Part shown: in pieces, positions 1-5,387 of the stretch
How positions within the stretch are numbered: position 1 is the first letter of the stretch
Layout: each line of letters begins with the position of its first letter
Source of the DNA: Nitriliruptorales bacterium
Lineage (GTDB): Bacteria > Actinomycetota > Nitriliruptoria > Euzebyales > Egibacteraceae
Length of the DNA: 6,101 nt
Direction of reading: 5' to 3'
NCBI GenBank assembly: GCA_007133145.1
Contig: SLNF01000081.1
Span: 1-6,101 of the forward strand
The notes under the pieces: generated by a model
Databases searched by the model: none
Seen by the model: the letters and a program-made list of their open reading frames with translations, nothing else
Told to the model about the DNA's origin: nothing
Program-made: the position numbers and the translations under genes

Positions 1-410
1 GCACCGACGCCGAGGCGATCGTCCACAACCACGCCCCGGCGTCGACGGCGCTGTCGACCGTCGTCGACGAGGTGCCGACCTCGCACTACTACACCGCGAT
101 GTTCGGCGGGCCGGTCCGCGTGGCCCCCTACGCGACGTTCGGCACCGACGCGCTCGCCGAGAACGTCGCCGCCGCGCTCGACGGCCGGCTCGGCGCGCTC
201 ATGGGCAACCACGGCGCGCTCACGATCGGCGCGGACCTCAAGGGCGCCTACGACCGGCTGGCCTACCTCGAGTACGTCTGCGAGGTGCAGCTGCGGGCGA
301 TGGCCACGGGCCTGCCCGTGCGCACCCTGCCCGAGGAGGAGATCGAGCGCGTCGCGGTGCTGCTCGGCTCCTACGGGCAGACACCGCCCGGCGAGGACGA
401 CGAGGCCTAG
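1..410 (+). CDS. Class II aldolase/adducin family protein (L-fuculose-phosphate aldolase type), C-terminal part
   Basis: The gene enters from the left edge; the reading frame is open from base 3 to the TAG at 408-410, leaving 135 visible residues. Seen: an H-N-H pair (visible residues 8-10) in an IVHNHAP context, a following APYATFGTDALAENV block and a third histidine in GNHGAL (about residue 70). In class II aldolases the HxH pair and the later His bind the catalytic zinc; the zinc-side Glu/Asp of the active site would lie upstream, outside the window. Known: the family cleaves phosphorylated sugars such as L-fuculose-1-phosphate to dihydroxyacetone phosphate and an aldehyde; some members are epimerases or decarboxylases, so the substrate is not fixed here. 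The GTG at 72 lies inside the conserved domain, after the HxH, and is not the start. The gene converges on the racemase gene, with 7 bp between stops. Confidence 0.9.
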   Translation, partial: TDAEAIVHNHAPASTALSTVVDEVPTSHYYTAMFGGPVRVAPYATFGTDALAENVAAALDGRLGALMGNHGALTIGADLKGAYDRLAYLEYVCEVQLRAMATGLPVRTLPEEEIERVAVLLGSYGQTPPGEDDEA

Positions 411-417
411 AGGCCGC

Positions 418-1110
418 TCAGCCCTCGAGCATCCAGGCGACCGCGGCCTCGGCGTGCAGCGCCGTCGTCGCGTAGTACGGCAAGCCGACGTGGCCGGGCC
501 CGACGAGCAGCTCGATCTCGGTGCAGCCGGCGATGATGCCCTCCGCACCGAGGCCGGCGAGCCCGTCGATGATCGCGAGGAACCGGGCGCGGCTGTCCTC
601 GCGCACCTGCCCGGCGACGAGCTCGTCGTAGATCGTGCGGTGGACGAGCTCGCGCTCGGCGGTCGGTGGGACGAGGACCTCGAGGCCGGCGGCCTCGAGG
701 CGCCGCCGGTAGAAGTCCTGCTCCATCGTGAAGCGCGTGCCGAGCAGCCCCACGCTCGTCACGCCGTCGGCGACGACCCGCGCGGCGGTCGCGTCGGCGA
801 TGTGCAGCAGCGGCACGTGCACCGCGTCCTCGATCGCCTCGGCGACGCGGTGCATCGTGTTCGTGCAGAGCATGAGCCCCTCGGCGCCGGCCGCCTCGAG
901 GCGCACCGCGGTGTCGGCGAGCAGCGCACCCGCGGCCTTCCAGTCCCCCGCGGTCTGCAGCGACGCGACCTCGGCGAAGTCGAGCGAGGCGATGAGCAGC
1001 GAGGCGGAGTGGTGCCCGCCGAGGCGGGCGGCCACGCCCTCGTTGACCGCGCGGTAGGCCTCGAGCGTCGACGGCCACGCCATCCCGCCGAGCATTCCCA
1101 GCGTCCGCAT
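418..1110 (-). CDS. Aspartate/glutamate racemase family protein (YgeA-like amino-acid racemase)
   Basis: A 230-residue cytoplasmic cofactor-independent (PLP-free) racemase. Seen: N-terminal MRTLGMLGGMAWPST, the loop LCTNTMH with Cys82, and GIIAGCTEIELL with Cys196. In the Asp/Glu racemase superfamily two such cysteines, one in each domain, act as the acid/base pair that removes and returns the alpha proton. Length and motifs match the YgeA-type branch, whose members can have broad amino-acid specificity; the actual substrate is unknown. The frame stays open far upstream, but the ATG at 1108-1110 is chosen because it begins the conserved N-terminal strand and has a good ribosome site (GGGAGG, complement of about 1116-1121) just upstream. 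It is divergent from the AGCS symporter, so uptake and racemisation of an amino acid may be linked; this is inference. Confidence 0.93.
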   Translation of the reverse strand: MRTLGMLGGMAWPSTLEAYRAVNEGVAARLGGHHSASLLIASLDFAEVASLQTAGDWKAAGALLADTAVRLEAAGAEGLMLCTNTMHRVAEAIEDAVHVPLLHIADATAARVVADGVTSVGLLGTRFTMEQDFYRRRLEAAGLEVLVPPTAERELVHRTIYDELVAGQVREDSRARFLAIIDGLAGLGAEGIIAGCTEIELLVGPGHVGLPYYATTALHAEAAVAWMLEG

Positions 1111-1251
1111 CCTCGCCTCCCGCGCCTCGGGCACCGGAGGCCAGCATCGCAGGCGCCGGCAGGTCGGCGCAGGCCCCAGCCGCCGGGCCCACAGGCGCGC
1201 CGGTGGGCGCAGCGCACGCACGACCAGACGCCGGACTTGCCTCCCGGCCGG

Positions 1252-1263
1252 GGTTGTGGAACC
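1252..1263. repeat. Short inverted repeat GGTT-GTGG-AACC, possible operator
   Basis: Arms GGTT (1252-1255) and AACC (1260-1263) flank GTGG, directly abutting the TTGACG at 1264. A short A/T-containing palindrome next to a -35-like box in a divergent region is a plausible repressor or activator site, but the arms are only 4 bp and chance is possible. Confidence 0.25.
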
Positions 1264-1271
1264 TTGACGCC

Positions 1272-1294
1272 GGCCCGGCGACGCACGTCGGGCC
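1272..1294. repeat. Inverted repeat/hairpin upstream of AGCS gene
   Basis: GGCCCGGCG (1272-1280) can pair with CGTCGGGCC (1286-1294), a 9-bp stem with one G-U pair and a 5-nt loop. An alternative dyad is CGACG-CA-CGTCG at 1279-1290. It sits about 70 bp before the symporter ATG and could be an operator or a leader hairpin. No U-tract follows, so a simple intrinsic terminator is unlikely. Confidence 0.4.
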
Positions 1295-1363
1295 ATCTCG
1301 GGGGCTCGCGCACACGGCCTGCCGGCGCGTGCCCACATCGCTCGGACGACGAGGAGGGCGGGT

Positions 1364-2764
1364 ATGGGCGCGGTCATCGAGAACCTCGAGGCATGGCTCG
1401 ACGCAGCCAGCGGGATCGTCTGGGGGCCGTTCCTCCTCATCCCACTCCTGCTGCTCACCGGGCTGTGGCTCACCGTCGTGCTGCGGGGCCTGCAGTTCCG
1501 GCAGTTCGGCTACGCGATGTGGCTCGCCCTCATCAAGCGCAAGGAGGAGGGCGCCGAGGGTGACATCAGCCACTACCAGGCGCTGACGACCGCGCTCGCG
1601 GCGACGATCGGCGTCGGCAACATCGCCGGCGTGGCCACGGCGATCTTCTTCGGCGGCCCCGGCGCGGTCCTGTGGATGTGGGTCACCGGCCTCGTCGGCA
1701 TGGCGACGAAGTACGGGGAGGCCTTCCTCGGGGTGAAGTACCGCCGCGTCGACAGCAAGGGCGAGCAGTCCGGCGGACCGATGTTCTACCTCTCGAAGGG
1801 CATCGGCGGCGTCTTCGGCAAGACCCTCGGCGTGGCCTTCGCGGTCTTCGCGGCGATCGCCGCCTTCGGCATCGGCAACATGGTCCAGGCCAACACCGTC
1901 GCCGACAGCGTCTCCGACCAGTTCGGCGTCCCCACCGTGGTCACCGGCCTCGTGCTCATGCTCGGTGTCGGCGCGGTGATCCTCGGCGGCATCAAGGCGA
2001 TCGGTCGCTTCACCTCCGCCTTCGTGCCGTTCATGGCGATCGCCTACATCCTCGGCGCGCTGTGGGTGCTCGTCGTCAACGTCGACCAGCTGCCCGGTGC
2101 GATCGCGCTCATCTTCACCGACGCCTTCACCGGCACCGCCGCGACCGGCGGCTTCCTCGGCGCCGGCGTGGCCGCGGCGATCCAGTTCGGTGTCGCCCGC
2201 GGCATCTTCTCCAACGAGTCCGGCCTCGGCACCGGCGGCATCGCCGCCGCCGCGGCCCAGACCACGAGCCCGGTCCGCCAGGCGCTCGTGTCGATGACGC
2301 AGACGTTCATCGACACCCTCGTCGTCGTCTCCTTCACCGCGCTGACGATCATCACGACCGGGGCGTGGACCTCCGGCGAGCGCGGCGCGACGATGACGAT
2401 CGAGGCGTTCTCCACCGGCCTGCCCGGCGAGTGGGGCGGGCTCATCGTCGCCACCGCGGTGATCTTCTTCGCCTTCTCGACGCTGCTGGGGTGGAGCTAC
2501 TTCGGCGAGCGCTGCATGGACTTCCTCTTCGGGCGCGGCGCGGTCACCCCCTACCGCATCCTCTTCGTCCTCCTCGTCTTCGTCGGCGCGACGCAGGAGC
2601 TCACCGTCGTGTGGACCTTCGCCGACGTGATGAACGGCCTCATGGCGCTGCCGAACCTCGTCGGGCTCCTGCTCATGTCCGGGCTCATCGCCCGCGAGAC
2701 CCGCGAGTACATGCGCCAGCCCGGCTGGAAGGACGTCGCGGCACCCGTCGGCGGGCAGCGCTAG
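1364..2764 (+). CDS. Sodium:alanine/glycine symporter, AGCS family
   Basis: A 466-residue polytopic inner-membrane secondary transporter that couples Na+ (or H+) entry to uptake of alanine or glycine; the family can take both L- and D-alanine. Seen: hydrophobic segments along the whole length; the conserved helix with ALTTALAATIGVGNIAGVA (about residues 73-91); the AGCS signature GGPGAVLWMW (97-106) followed by GMATKYGEA; GGPMFYL (about 137-143); and RGIFSNESGLGTGG, another family-wide block. Length is within the normal range, and nothing is missing. Start: ATG at 1364 with GAGGAGGG just upstream; the protein begins with the usual amphipathic N-terminus and a first membrane helix at about 20-40. 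It stands alone on its strand between a divergent racemase and a terminator-like hairpin, so it is probably monocistronic. Confidence 0.95.
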   Translation: MGAVIENLEAWLDAASGIVWGPFLLIPLLLLTGLWLTVVLRGLQFRQFGYAMWLALIKRKEEGAEGDISHYQALTTALAATIGVGNIAGVATAIFFGGPGAVLWMWVTGLVGMATKYGEAFLGVKYRRVDSKGEQSGGPMFYLSKGIGGVFGKTLGVAFAVFAAIAAFGIGNMVQANTVADSVSDQFGVPTVVTGLVLMLGVGAVILGGIKAIGRFTSAFVPFMAIAYILGALWVLVVNVDQLPGAIALIFTDAFTGTAATGGFLGAGVAAAIQFGVARGIFSNESGLGTGGIAAAAAQTTSPVRQALVSMTQTFIDTLVVVSFTALTIITTGAWTSGERGATMTIEAFSTGLPGEWGGLIVATAVIFFAFSTLLGWSYFGERCMDFLFGRGAVTPYRILFVLLVFVGATQELTVVWTFADVMNGLMALPNLVGLLLMSGLIARETREYMRQPGWKDVAAPVGGQR

Positions 2765-2777
2765 CGCCCACCGACGC

Positions 2778-2817
2778 GCCACACGCCGCTCGGCCACCGA
2801 GCGGGGCGGCGTGTGGC
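2778..2817 (+). terminator. GC-rich terminator-like hairpin after AGCS gene
   Basis: GCCACACGCCGC (2778-2789) pairs perfectly with GCGGCGTGTGGC (2806-2817), a 12-bp stem, starting 13 bp after the symporter stop. Inside, TCGG (2790-2793) pairs with CCGA (2797-2800), extending the helix with a 5-nt bulge. There is no T-run afterwards, which is common for terminators in high-GC actinobacteria. It isolates the symporter from the downstream VTT gene. Confidence 0.65.
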
Positions 2818-2833
2818 CCGGCGCGCCGCGCCG

Positions 2834-2839
2834 TAGGGT
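2834..2839 (+). promoter_or_regulatory. Putative -10 box (TAGGGT) of VTT-domain gene
   Basis: TAGGGT fits the actinobacterial TANNNT -10 pattern in otherwise extremely GC-rich DNA, 57 bp before the ATG at 2897 and just after the terminator-like hairpin. No TTGACA-like -35 is visible at the usual distance (2811-2816 reads GTGTGG). A start of transcription near 2846 would give a leader of about 50 nt with the GGCGAGGG ribosome site (about 2883-2890). Confidence 0.45.
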
Positions 2840-2896
2840 TGCCTGCGCGGCCGACATGGCGCGGCCGCGACCCGACCGCCACGGCGAGGGCCGCGC

Positions 2897-3682
2897 ATGC
2901 GCGAGCGAACGGTGGAGTTGCTCACCCGACCGACGGTGCGCCTGTCGCTGCTCGGCGTCCTCGCCGTCGCCGCCCTCGTCGCCGCGGTGCGCACCGAGGG
3001 GCTCGGGGTGGACGCGGCGCGGCAGGCCACCGCGGCGATGGGCCCCGCCGGCCCGGTCGTGTTCACCCTCGTCTACGCCGCGGCGGTCACCGCCCTGCTG
3101 CCCGCCTCGGGGCTCACCCTCGCCGGCGGGGTGCTCTTCGGGCCCGCCCTCGGCACGGCCACCGCGGTGACCGGCGCGACCCTCGGCTCGGTGGGGGCCT
3201 TCCTCCTCGGCCGCGCGCTCGGCCGCGACGCCGTCGCGCGGCTGGCCGGACCGCGCCTGACCGCGATCGACGAGCACCTCGCCGAGCGCGGGTTCGCGAC
3301 GCTGCTCATCGTGCGGCTCGTGCCGCTGCCGTTCAGCGTCGTCAACCTGAGCGCCGGGCTCACCGGCGCACGCCTCGGCCCCTACGCCGCGGCGACCGCG
3401 CTCGGCATCCTGCCCGGCACCTTCGCGCTCGCCGCACTCGGCGGCACGATCCACGACCCGCTCTCGCCGGCGTTCCTCGGCGCCGCGGGGCTCTTCGTCG
3501 TCGTCACTGCCTCCGCGCTGCTCGCCGCCCGCGCCTCCCGGCGACGCCGCCTCAGCGGTGCTCGGGGTTGGCCGCGTCGGGGTGGCAGCCCGCATCCCAC
3601 CGCGCCCGCTGGTTGCCGTGCGCCGGGAAGCCCCCGGCGTCCCGGAGCCAGCGCGCGGCGTGCAGGAGGTTCCACGTCATGA
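2897..3682 (+). CDS. TVP38/TMEM64 family (VTT/DedA-like) membrane protein
   Basis: A 261-residue integral membrane protein. Seen: a first hydrophobic helix at about residues 16-32; then a VTT core at about 52-185 with LLPASGLTLAGGVLFGPALG (68-87), a G-rich helix to GRALGR (105-110), the motif RLVPLPFSVVN (140-150) and GILPGTFALAALGG (170-183); and a last helix at about 193-211 followed by RRRR. The RxxPxxP re-entrant-loop motif and GxxPG are typical of the VTT superfamily, whose DedA branch is linked to lipid translocation; the exact substrate here is unknown. Start ATG at 2897 has GGCGAGGG upstream. Oddity: after residue about 218 the protein runs into sequence antisense to the flavin reductase gene, and the tail becomes a Pro/Arg/Gly/Ser-rich, non-family-like stretch of 43 residues. 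The core is solid; whether the tail is functional is doubtful. Confidence 0.88.
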   Translation: MRERTVELLTRPTVRLSLLGVLAVAALVAAVRTEGLGVDAARQATAAMGPAGPVVFTLVYAAAVTALLPASGLTLAGGVLFGPALGTATAVTGATLGSVGAFLLGRALGRDAVARLAGPRLTAIDEHLAERGFATLLIVRLVPLPFSVVNLSAGLTGARLGPYAAATALGILPGTFALAALGGTIHDPLSPAFLGAAGLFVVVTASALLAARASRRRRLSGARGWPRRGGSPHPTAPAGCRAPGSPRRPGASARRAGGSTS

Positions 3683-4310
3683 ACGTCGTGTTGCGGTGGG
3701 TGAAGTCGTTGGCCGGCCCGCCGGAGTCGGCGTCGGCGTAGGAGGGGCCCGGACCGGCCTCGCCGACCCACGCGGCGTCGACCTGCGGGGGGATGACGAA
3801 GCCGAGGTGGGACAGGCTGTAGAGGAGGTTCATCGCGCAGTGCTTCGCCCCGTCCTCGTTGCCGGTGACCACGACCCCGGCGGTGCGCCCGTAGTAGGCG
3901 TACTGCCCGGCGTCGTTGAGCTCGCCGGAGTTGCCGTAGAGCCGCTCGACCACGCGGGTGATGACGCTCGACTTCTCCCCGAGCCAGATCGGGGTGAGCA
4001 GGACGAGGATGTCAGCGGCGGCGACGCGGGCATAGAGGGCCGGCCAGTCGTCGCGGGCGGCGCCGTGGGCGGTCATGTCCGGCTGCACCCCGGGAGCGAG
4101 GTCGAGGTCGACCGCGCGGACGCTGTCGACCTCGACGCCGACCGCCCGCATGATCGCCATCGACCGCTCGGCGAGGGCGGCGGTGTGGCTGCGCTCCGGC
4201 GAGGGCTTGAGGGTGCCGTTGATGAAGAGCGCGCGGAGATCGTCGTAGCGCGCCGGCGCGGCCTCGCAGAGCGCACGGTCGCGGTCGGACAGGGCGTGGC
4301 TCTCGGACAT
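3552..4310 (-). CDS. NAD(P)H-dependent FMN reductase / flavodoxin family protein
   Basis: A 252-residue flavodoxin-fold protein, probably cytoplasmic, using FMN and NAD(P)H to reduce quinones, flavins or similar acceptors. Seen: strand plus phosphate-binding loop ALFINGTLKPSPERSHT (27-43), ADILVLLTPIWLGEKSS (99-115) for the FMN ring loop, and GVVVTGNEDGAKH (145-157). The C-terminal end HGNQRARWDAGCHPDAANPEHR (231-252) matches, from memory, an ending found in relatives, so the stop at 3552-3554 looks authentic. Start: ATG at 4308-4310 is preceded by AGGAGGG (complement of 4318-4324) at 7-nt spacing; the frame stays open further upstream, but that part is Pro/Arg-rich and crosses the promoters. 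It is divergent from the sigma gene, with an exact SigR-type promoter match upstream, suggesting induction by thiol oxidation. The last 43 codons overlap the VTT frame on the other strand. Confidence 0.9.
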   Translation of the reverse strand: MSESHALSDRDRALCEAAPARYDDLRALFINGTLKPSPERSHTAALAERSMAIMRAVGVEVDSVRAVDLDLAPGVQPDMTAHGAARDDWPALYARVAAADILVLLTPIWLGEKSSVITRVVERLYGNSGELNDAGQYAYYGRTAGVVVTGNEDGAKHCAMNLLYSLSHLGFVIPPQVDAAWVGEAGPGPSYADADSGGPANDFTHRNTTFMTWNLLHAARWLRDAGGFPAHGNQRARWDAGCHPDAANPEHR

Positions 4311-4324
4311 CTCGGATCCCTCCT

Positions 4325-4348
4325 GGTGCTCGGCGGTGCTCGGCGGTG
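4325..4348. repeat. Tandem 10-bp direct repeat (2.4 copies) in reductase leader
   Basis: GGTGCTCGGC occurs at 4325-4334 and 4335-4344, followed by GGTG at 4345-4348. It directly abuts the Shine-Dalgarno sequence of the flavin reductase (4318-4324), within its predicted 5' leader. It may be slippage-generated or may affect leader folding; function unknown. Confidence 0.6.
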
Positions 4349-4382
4349 ACGGCGGGCTGGCGCGGCGGCGACGCGGCGGCGG

Positions 4383-4392
4383 GCGGGCCCGC
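4383..4392. repeat. Perfect 10-bp palindrome at predicted reductase transcription start
   Basis: GCGGGCCCGC is its own reverse complement. It lies 6-15 bp beyond the minus-strand GTTGCC box, so the predicted transcription start of the flavin reductase falls in or next to it. It could be an operator, but in DNA this rich in G and C it may also be chance. Confidence 0.25.
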
Positions 4393-4401
4393 TGCGACGG
4401 C

Positions 4402-4427
4402 AACCTCAGCGACGCCGGCCCGATTCC
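4402..4427 (-). promoter_or_regulatory. SigR-type promoter GGAAT-N18-GTT for the flavin reductase
   Basis: Read on the minus strand, GGAAT (4427-4423) is followed after exactly 18 nt by GTT (4404-4402), continuing as GTTGCCG. GGAAT-N18-GTT is the established promoter pattern of actinobacterial SigR (SigH in mycobacteria). The reductase ATG is about 92 nt beyond the -10, giving a leader of about 80-85 nt with a strong ribosome site. A and T are rare here, so an exact match is notable. Confidence 0.65.
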
Positions 4428-4430
4428 GTT

Positions 4431-4456
4431 GGAAGAGTCGAGCGGTCGCGGGGGTT
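4431..4456 (+). promoter_or_regulatory. SigR-type promoter GGAAG-N18-GTT for the sigma operon
   Basis: GGAAG (4431-4435) is followed after exactly 18 nt by GTT (4454-4456), continuing as GTTGCCG, the same 7-mer as in the opposite promoter. It differs from the SigR pattern GGAAT-N18-GTT by one base. Transcription would begin at about 4462-4466, at or within a few bases of the ATG at 4466, predicting a leaderless or nearly leaderless mRNA. It implies autoregulation of the sigma operon. Confidence 0.6.
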
Positions 4457-4465
4457 GCCGCTGCG

Positions 4466-5038
4466 ATGACGACGACACCGACGCTGCCGGCGACTAGCCT
4501 GCGCGACGTGGCCGACGAGGCGCGCTTCCGCGAGCAGGTGCTCTCCGAGCTCGACGTGCTCTACCGCGTCGCGCGCCGGCTCACCCGGGACGCCGAGGAC
4601 GCCGAGGACCTCGTGCAGGAGACGCTGCTGCGCGCCTACCGCGCCTTCGACCGCTTCGACGGGCGTCACCCCAGGGCGTGGCTGCTCACGATCCTGCGCA
4701 ACCGCTTCTACAGCGAGGCGAAGCGGGTCCGCCCCGACCTCCTCGACGAGGAGACCAGCCAGCGGCTGCCCGCCCACGGTGCCGACGGGCGCGGCGAGGG
4801 CACCGAGGAGGCCGCGCTCGCCGGCGACCTCGACCCCGTCGTGCGCGCCGCCCTCGCCGCGCTGTCGGGCAAGCACCGGGCGGTCATCGCCCTCGTCGAC
4901 CTCGACGGCCTCACCTACCAGGAGGCCGCCGACCTCCTCGACGTGCCGCCCGGCACGGTGATGAGCCGCCTGCACCGCGCCCGCAGCAAGGTCAGGGCGC
5001 GCCTGGCCGCCCACGGCATCACGGCGGTGGACCGATGA
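4466..5038 (+). CDS. ECF (sigma-70 family) RNA polymerase sigma factor, SigR-like
   Basis: A 190-residue group 4 sigma factor that directs RNA polymerase to stress promoters. Seen: sigma-2 domain at about residues 25-90 with DAEDLVQET (45-53), FDGRHPRAWLLTILRNRF (64-81); an acidic/Gly linker (about 90-120); and sigma-4 at about 123-180 with the helix-turn-helix TYQEAADLLDVPPGTVMSRL (150-169) then HRARSKVR. The GTVMSRLHR wording and overall layout resemble SigR. Start is uncertain: ATG 4466 lacks a Shine-Dalgarno but fits a leaderless start from the SigR-type promoter; GTG 4508 (176 residues) is also possible; an ATG at 4346 would add 40 Ala/Gly-rich residues encoded across the promoters and is unlikely. 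The TGA overlaps the anti-sigma ATG (ATGA), so the two are translationally coupled. Confidence 0.93.
   Translation: MTTTPTLPATSLRDVADEARFREQVLSELDVLYRVARRLTRDAEDAEDLVQETLLRAYRAFDRFDGRHPRAWLLTILRNRFYSEAKRVRPDLLDEETSQRLPAHGADGRGEGTEEAALAGDLDPVVRAALAALSGKHRAVIALVDLDGLTYQEAADLLDVPPGTVMSRLHRARSKVRARLAAHGITAVDR
4495..4500 (+). promoter_or_regulatory. Possible internal -10 box (TAGCCT) 7 nt before GTG 4508
   Basis: TAGCCT fits TANNNT, and the in-frame GTG at 4508 would then sit at +1, the geometry of an actinobacterial leaderless promoter. No -35-like element is visible. If real it would give a constitutive, slightly shorter sigma factor; if not, these bases are simply codons of the 190-residue form. 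Confidence 0.25.
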
Positions 5039-5316
5039 GGCTGCGCCGCCGAGCGGACCTGCCGCTGCCCGCCGAACCCGACTGCGCCGAGGTCGGCGCG
5101 GTACTCCAGGCCTACCTCGACGACGAGCTCGAGACCCCCGATGCCGAGTCCGTCGCCGCGCACCTCACCCACTGCGAGCGCTGCGGCATCGAGGCCGAGA
5201 CCGTCGGGAAGGTGATCGCGGCGATCGAGCGCCAGCGACCCGACCTCGACCAGGACGCGCTCGAGCGCCTCGCGGGGTTCGTCGACGAGCTCGCCGAGGA
5301 GGATGGCGACGGCTAG
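5035..5316 (+). CDS. Zinc-binding anti-sigma factor (ZAS family, RsrA-like)
   Basis: A 93-residue cytoplasmic anti-sigma factor with no membrane segment. Seen: Cys17, His43, Cys47 and Cys50, i.e. an HxxxCxxC motif preceded by a Cys 26 residues earlier, in the context CAEVGAVLQAYLDDEL. RsrA of Streptomyces has ligands C11, H37, C41, C44, the same 26-4-3 spacing; in RsrA, oxidation forms a disulfide, ejects zinc and frees SigR. There are no other cysteines, so any redox switch must use these three. The C-terminal half (51-93) is helical-looking and acidic, ending EELAEEDGDG-like, shorter than RsrA. Start: ATG at 5035 overlaps the sigma TGA by ATGA. Sensing of thiol oxidants is inferred; some ZAS proteins sense other signals. 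Confidence 0.88.
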   Translation: MRLRRRADLPLPAEPDCAEVGAVLQAYLDDELETPDAESVAAHLTHCERCGIEAETVGKVIAAIERQRPDLDQDALERLAGFVDELAEEDGDG

Positions 5317-5318
5317 AC

Positions 5319-5365
5319 GGGCCGCCGGTGGGGAAGGAACCCCTACGGCCGCGCCCCGGCGGCCC
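5319..5365 (+). repeat. Inverted repeat between anti-sigma and peroxiredoxin genes (attenuator or terminator-like)
   Basis: GGGCCGCCGG (5319-5328) and CCGGCGGCCC (5356-5365) are perfect 10-bp arms starting 2 bp after the anti-sigma stop. Between them GGGG-AAGGAA-CCCC (5330-5343) can form an inner hairpin. No T-run follows. It ends 10 bp before the peroxiredoxin ribosome site, so it could reduce read-through into that gene, protect an mRNA end or set differential expression. Confidence 0.5.
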
Positions 5366-5387
5366 TGCGACCCGTGGAGGCTGACCG

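Larger units (their letters stand above)
1111..1363. promoter_or_regulatory. Divergent intergenic region between racemase and AGCS symporter
   Basis: This 253-bp non-coding stretch must hold the promoters of both divergent genes. Toward the symporter there is a TTGACG (1264-1269) that could be a -35, but no convincing -10 lies 16-19 bp downstream. I found no good -10 for the racemase either. The symporter ribosome site is GAGGAGGG, about 1351-1358, ending 5 bp before its ATG. Two inverted repeats, listed separately, lie at 1252-1263 and 1272-1294. Confidence 0.5.

Noticed and set aside
72..410. GTG at 72 as the start of a complete 112-residue gene
   Set aside because: The in-frame sequence upstream of 72 encodes the conserved HxH zinc motif of class II aldolases, so the gene is cut by the window edge.
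404..415. GGCCT-AG-AGGCC palindrome at the aldolase/racemase convergence as a terminator
   Set aside because: The arms are 5 bp with a 2-nt loop, too tight and short for a stable hairpin, and no T-run follows.
407..3595. A 1062-codon open frame on the minus strand
   Set aside because: It runs antisense to the symporter and VTT genes, and out of frame with the racemase gene on its own strand. Its product is a low-complexity Arg/Gly/Ala/Asp/Glu/His mixture typical of unselected frames in very GC-rich DNA.
1672..3741. A 689-codon open frame on the plus strand
   Set aside because: It is out of frame within the symporter and VTT genes and is an Arg/His/Pro-rich string without domains; stop codons are simply rare at this base composition.
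3558..4349. A 263-codon plus-strand frame over the flavin reductase
   Set aside because: It is the antisense shadow of the reductase, which has recognisable flavodoxin motifs and a strong ribosome site; the shadow is Val/Gly/Glu-rich with no family features.
4346..4465. Sigma factor starting at ATG 4346 with a 40-residue extension
   Set aside because: The extension is Ala/Gly-rich, lies across the two promoter matches and the reductase leader, and would not be on a transcript made from the SigR-type promoter.
5317..5387. ECF-type promoter for the peroxiredoxin from GGAAG/GGAAC at 5332-5340
   Set aside because: No GTT or CGTC-like -10 occurs 16-19 nt downstream of either candidate -35; the GGAA bases are in the loop of the inverted repeat.
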